DNA from: DAOPKN01 sp035391225
GTDB taxonomy: Bacteria; Thermotogota; Thermotogae; MWEM01
DNA: 6,860 bases
NCBI GenBank assembly: GCA_035391225.1
Contig: DAOPKN010000093.1
Span: forward strand, 1 to 6,860
Reading direction: 5' to 3'
Shown: piece after piece, positions 4,616 through 6,860 of the stretch
Position numbering within the stretch: position 1 is the first letter of the stretch
Layout of the letters: the number at the start of each line of letters is the position of its first letter
Position numbers and translations under genes: made by a program
Notes under the pieces: generated by a model
What the model saw: the letters and a program-made list of their open reading frames with translations, nothing else
Told to the model about the DNA's origin: nothing
Database searches by the model: none

Positions 4616-6860
4616 ATGAGAGTGTATCACAACATTCCAGCCTTGAACGCCTGGCGAAATGGAACCATCATCAACCGGGCCATGTCAAGGTCTCTCGAAC
4701 GTCTTTCTTCCGGTCTTCGTATCAACCGCGCCGCGGATGATGCCGCAGGGTTGGCCATTTCCGAAAAGATGCGTGCCCAAATCCGGGGCTTGAACCAGGC
4801 AACGCGAAACGCCCAGGATGGGATTTCCTTGATTCAAACGGCTGAAGGTGCGCTGAACGAAACCCACTCCATCCTGCAGCGTATGCGCGAACTGGCTGTG
4901 CAAGCCGCGAACGACACCTACACTTCGGAAGACCGCCAGGAAATCCAGAAGGAAATCGACCAACTTGTGGCTGAAGTGGATCGCATCTCGGGAACCACGG
5001 AATTCAACAAGAAGAAATTGCTGGATGGCTCCGTTTCTGCGCTTGTTTCCACCGATAAGCTGAGCACCGAGGTTTTCATGCGCGATGGGCTCCGCGTTCT
5101 GGACCAATTCGGGCAGAAGGCTCCGGGGGGCGGGAACTATCGACTTGATATCGAGGCTACCGTTGGACGGAATCAGGTACAGAAGTCGGATATTTTCAAG
5201 ATCAAGCATGCTTCGGAGGTAGAGACTTCACAGATCAACAACGAAAGTTATGCGGACGGGCAATTTGCGAAAGTGTGCCTTTTGGTTTGTGAGGGCGGGG
5301 CTGCCCTAAATGATGACACAAATGCCGTTTTCAAAATGACATTTGATTTTGGTGGAGGATGTACTTACAGTGTCTGCATGACCGGTATGAATGGGGTAGA
5401 TGCTTGTGGCATTGCAACTCAAGTTTTAGCTGATGCGAATTTAGCTTCTCGGCTTTGCGTAGCTTCTGACCTAAATGGCACTATCGGGTGTTTGGTTTTT
5501 GAATCCAAGACAGCCGGGCAAGACTTTTCCGTTACCTTTACTTTAGATAGGAATTGTTTTGCTGGAGCTGGAACGTTTGGAATGTCTGGGGCAACTTGTT
5601 TTACCACAGAAACCGGTGATGATACAGATGGCTGTGTTTCCTTTTCTGTATCTACAAACAACGGTTGCTATGCTGCTGTACAAGGTGGTTGCGGAACGGG
5701 TACTTACACTCTCCAATCCACAGAGAACATTACTTCCATCGAACTGTGTACCCAAATGAAAGAAGGTTACTACGGTCTAGATGTAATCAAGTGCGTAAAC
5801 ACTGTAGCGGTGTGCACTTACGCTGGTTGTGCGACTGCTGTTAACACATGCATTAGTGCTTTCTACAGCTGCACAGGAACTGCTATGGTATCTTCAATTG
5901 GAACTGATTCGGCATGCGTTACAATGAATGGTTCAATGGTCCTAAAAATCGATAGTGTCTGTACTACTTCCGGAACCATTCAGCTGAGTTACAAATCCCA
6001 TTTCATTGATTCCACTGGCACCTGCTATTCGGATTCCTCATGGAACACTCTTTGTGTTACCGTAGGAGGTGCTTGTACCATTGATTTTGGGAATAGTGTT
6101 TGTTTAATTATGACATTTGCTTCTGCCGCTTCCTTGAGAGAAGGGGATGTTTTGCTTCTGGACACCAGGGCAACCGTCACCGCTAACCATGAAACCATTT
6201 TCACCCTTACCTGCAGTTCCGATGGTGGAGTTACTTATTCCACTTCAACTAGGTGGGCTTTCGATGACAATTACCTGGACAACAAATGTATTGCCGTTTC
6301 TTTTTTCCAACTGGATAATTTGACCGGGGAAATCACGGATTCTAAGTTCAATGTAAATTTTGACACGTTTACGCATACGGAGATAAATGCCGCTACTTTC
6401 TCGGTGGATTCCGTCACCATTTCTGATGATAGTGTCATCGGAACCATCGCGGGCCTTTGTACAAAACTGTATGACGTAGACAAGTTCTGGGACGCAAGCG
6501 GGAACTTCATCCTCGAAACTCCGCAAACTATCACTCTTGTGCAAGGTGATGGGAAGTCTGCCACCGTTACCCTTTCGAGTCAGGATACCTTTGCGGATGT
6601 GCGGGACAAGCTCAACGTAGCCATTGCCGAAGGTCTGGAGCAGGGAGATCTCGCCAACGTGGGTACAGACACCGACAAGTTCGTTTCCTTCGTCACTGAC
6701 CCGTGCACTTCCGGTCTTGAAGCAGTGGAAGGTACGTTCGTGATTCGTTCCGCCATTGCTGGTGAAGAAGGAGAAATCACTTTCGTGGGTAACGATGATG
6801 TGCTGGCTGCACTGAGCCTTTCCACGATTCAAACTTCCCAGGACAACATTTACACCGTTG
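4616..6860 (+). CDS. fliC: Flagellin with long Cys-rich variable domain, 3' end missing
   Basis: The frame is open from ATG 4616 to the window edge (748 codons, no stop); the conserved C-terminal D1/D0 helices are not reached. Flagellin is exported unfolded through the flagellum and polymerises into the filament. Residues 1-45 form D0. D1 follows with SSGLRINRAADDAAGLAISE (31-50), QDGISLIQTAEGALNE (67-82) and QRMRELAVQAANDT (88-101); this last stretch resembles the TLR5-recognised region of enteric flagellins. Residues 142-199 (DQFGQKA, QVQKSDIFKIKHA) and 615-748 (LYDVDKFWDASGNF, GTFVIRSAIAGEEGEITFVG) recall Synergistota flagellins. Between them is a Ser/Thr- and Gly-rich, probably beta-rich variable domain with 24 cysteines in residues 221-496 and further Cys at 533, 558, 615 and 697. 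There is none before 221, and flagellins normally have few or none. GC falls from about 56% (4681-4980) to about 44% (5341-5640). Ser/Thr in this exposed domain are the likely glycosylation sites for the sugar made by the upstream genes. Confidence 0.96.
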   Translation, partial: MRVYHNIPALNAWRNGTIINRAMSRSLERLSSGLRINRAADDAAGLAISEKMRAQIRGLNQATRNAQDGISLIQTAEGALNETHSILQRMRELAVQAANDTYTSEDRQEIQKEIDQLVAEVDRISGTTEFNKKKLLDGSVSALVSTDKLSTEVFMRDGLRVLDQFGQKAPGGGNYRLDIEATVGRNQVQKSDIFKIKHASEVETSQINNESYADGQFAKVCLLVCEGGAALNDDTNAVFKMTFDFGGGCTYSVCMTGMNGVDACGIATQVLADANLASRLCVASDLNGTIGCLVFESKTAGQDFSVTFTLDRNCFAGAGTFGMSGATCFTTETGDDTDGCVSFSVSTNNGCYAAVQGGCGTGTYTLQSTENITSIELCTQMKEGYYGLDVIKCVNTVAVCTYAGCATAVNTCISAFYSCTGTAMVSSIGTDSACVTMNGSMVLKIDSVCTTSGTIQLSYKSHFIDSTGTCYSDSSWNTLCVTVGGACTIDFGNSVCLIMTFASAASLREGDVLLLDTRATVTANHETIFTLTCSSDGGVTYSTSTRWAFDDNYLDNKCIAVSFFQLDNLTGEITDSKFNVNFDTFTHTEINAATFSVDSVTISDDSVIGTIAGLCTKLYDVDKFWDASGNFILETPQTITLVQGDGKSATVTLSSQDTFADVRDKLNVAIAEGLEQGDLANVGTDTDKFVSFVTDPCTSGLEAVEGTFVIRSAIAGEEGEITFVGNDDVLAALSLSTIQTSQDNIYTV

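Noticed and set aside
5051..5058. ACCGATAA inside the flagellin gene as another sigma-28 -10 element
   Set aside because: The position 15 bases upstream reads CGTT, so there is no -35, and no gene starts shortly downstream.
5216..6130. Diversity-generating retroelement target or tandem repeat array as the origin of the Cys-rich domain
   Set aside because: I see no template repeat or reverse transcriptase in the window and no regular repeat period in the protein; the Cys spacing is irregular.
6245..6832. Minus-strand open frames of 195, 97 and 81 codons under the flagellin gene
   Set aside because: The + strand frame is continuous flagellin with conserved segments on both sides; the antisense translations show no family features.

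Overview
The window is a flagellin-glycosylation locus running into a flagellin gene, all on the + strand. It is densely packed and contains no tRNA, rRNA, CRISPR array or mobile element that I can see. The organism is a flagellated bacterium that uses sigma-28 (FliA/SigD) promoters and strong GGAGGTG-type ribosome binding sites. The flagellin N-terminus (MRVYHNIPAL...) and the segments around residues 142-199 and 615-748 resemble, from memory, flagellins of the Synergistota (anaerobic, diderm, amino-acid-fermenting bacteria). That placement is an inference, not something I could test.

Layout. Positions 1-1824 hold three tightly packed pseudaminic acid genes: the 3' end of pseI (pseudaminic acid synthase), pseH (GNAT N-acetyltransferase) and pseG (UDP-sugar hydrolase). 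A 59-base gap (1825-1883) carries a candidate sigma-28 promoter. It leads into a second, translationally coupled block: a PseA/WbpG-type N-acetyl sugar amidotransferase (1884-3089), hisH (3086-3754) and hisF (3747-4508). The 107-base gap at 4509-4615 carries a near-consensus sigma-28 promoter, a leader with two hairpins, and a strong Shine-Dalgarno. The flagellin gene starts at 4616 and stays open for 748 codons to the window edge.

How the genes work together. PseH, PseG and PseI make a 5,7-diacetamido nonulosonic acid (Pse5Ac7Ac). The amidotransferase with HisH and HisF very probably replaces an acetamido oxygen with nitrogen, giving the acetamidino form (Pse5Ac7Am). HisH releases ammonia from glutamine, HisF conducts it, and the PP-loop enzyme uses it with ATP. 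The HisF copy has lost the catalytic Asp11 of true histidine-pathway cyclases but keeps the tunnel-gate residues, so this is not a histidine operon. The sugar is presumably O-linked to the flagellin encoded next door. PseB, PseC and PseF should lie upstream of the window.

Most noteworthy points. (1) The flagellin has a cysteine-rich variable domain: no Cys in residues 1-220, then 24 Cys in residues 221-496, with no CxxC motif and a lower GC content than the flanks. (2) The flagellin leader carries a GGA-loop hairpin plus a GGA-containing Shine-Dalgarno, the layout expected for CsrA translational control. (3) A second sigma-28-like promoter, with the same -10 octamer and the same 15-base spacer as the flagellin promoter, precedes the amidotransferase gene and would tie this sugar modification to late flagellar expression.
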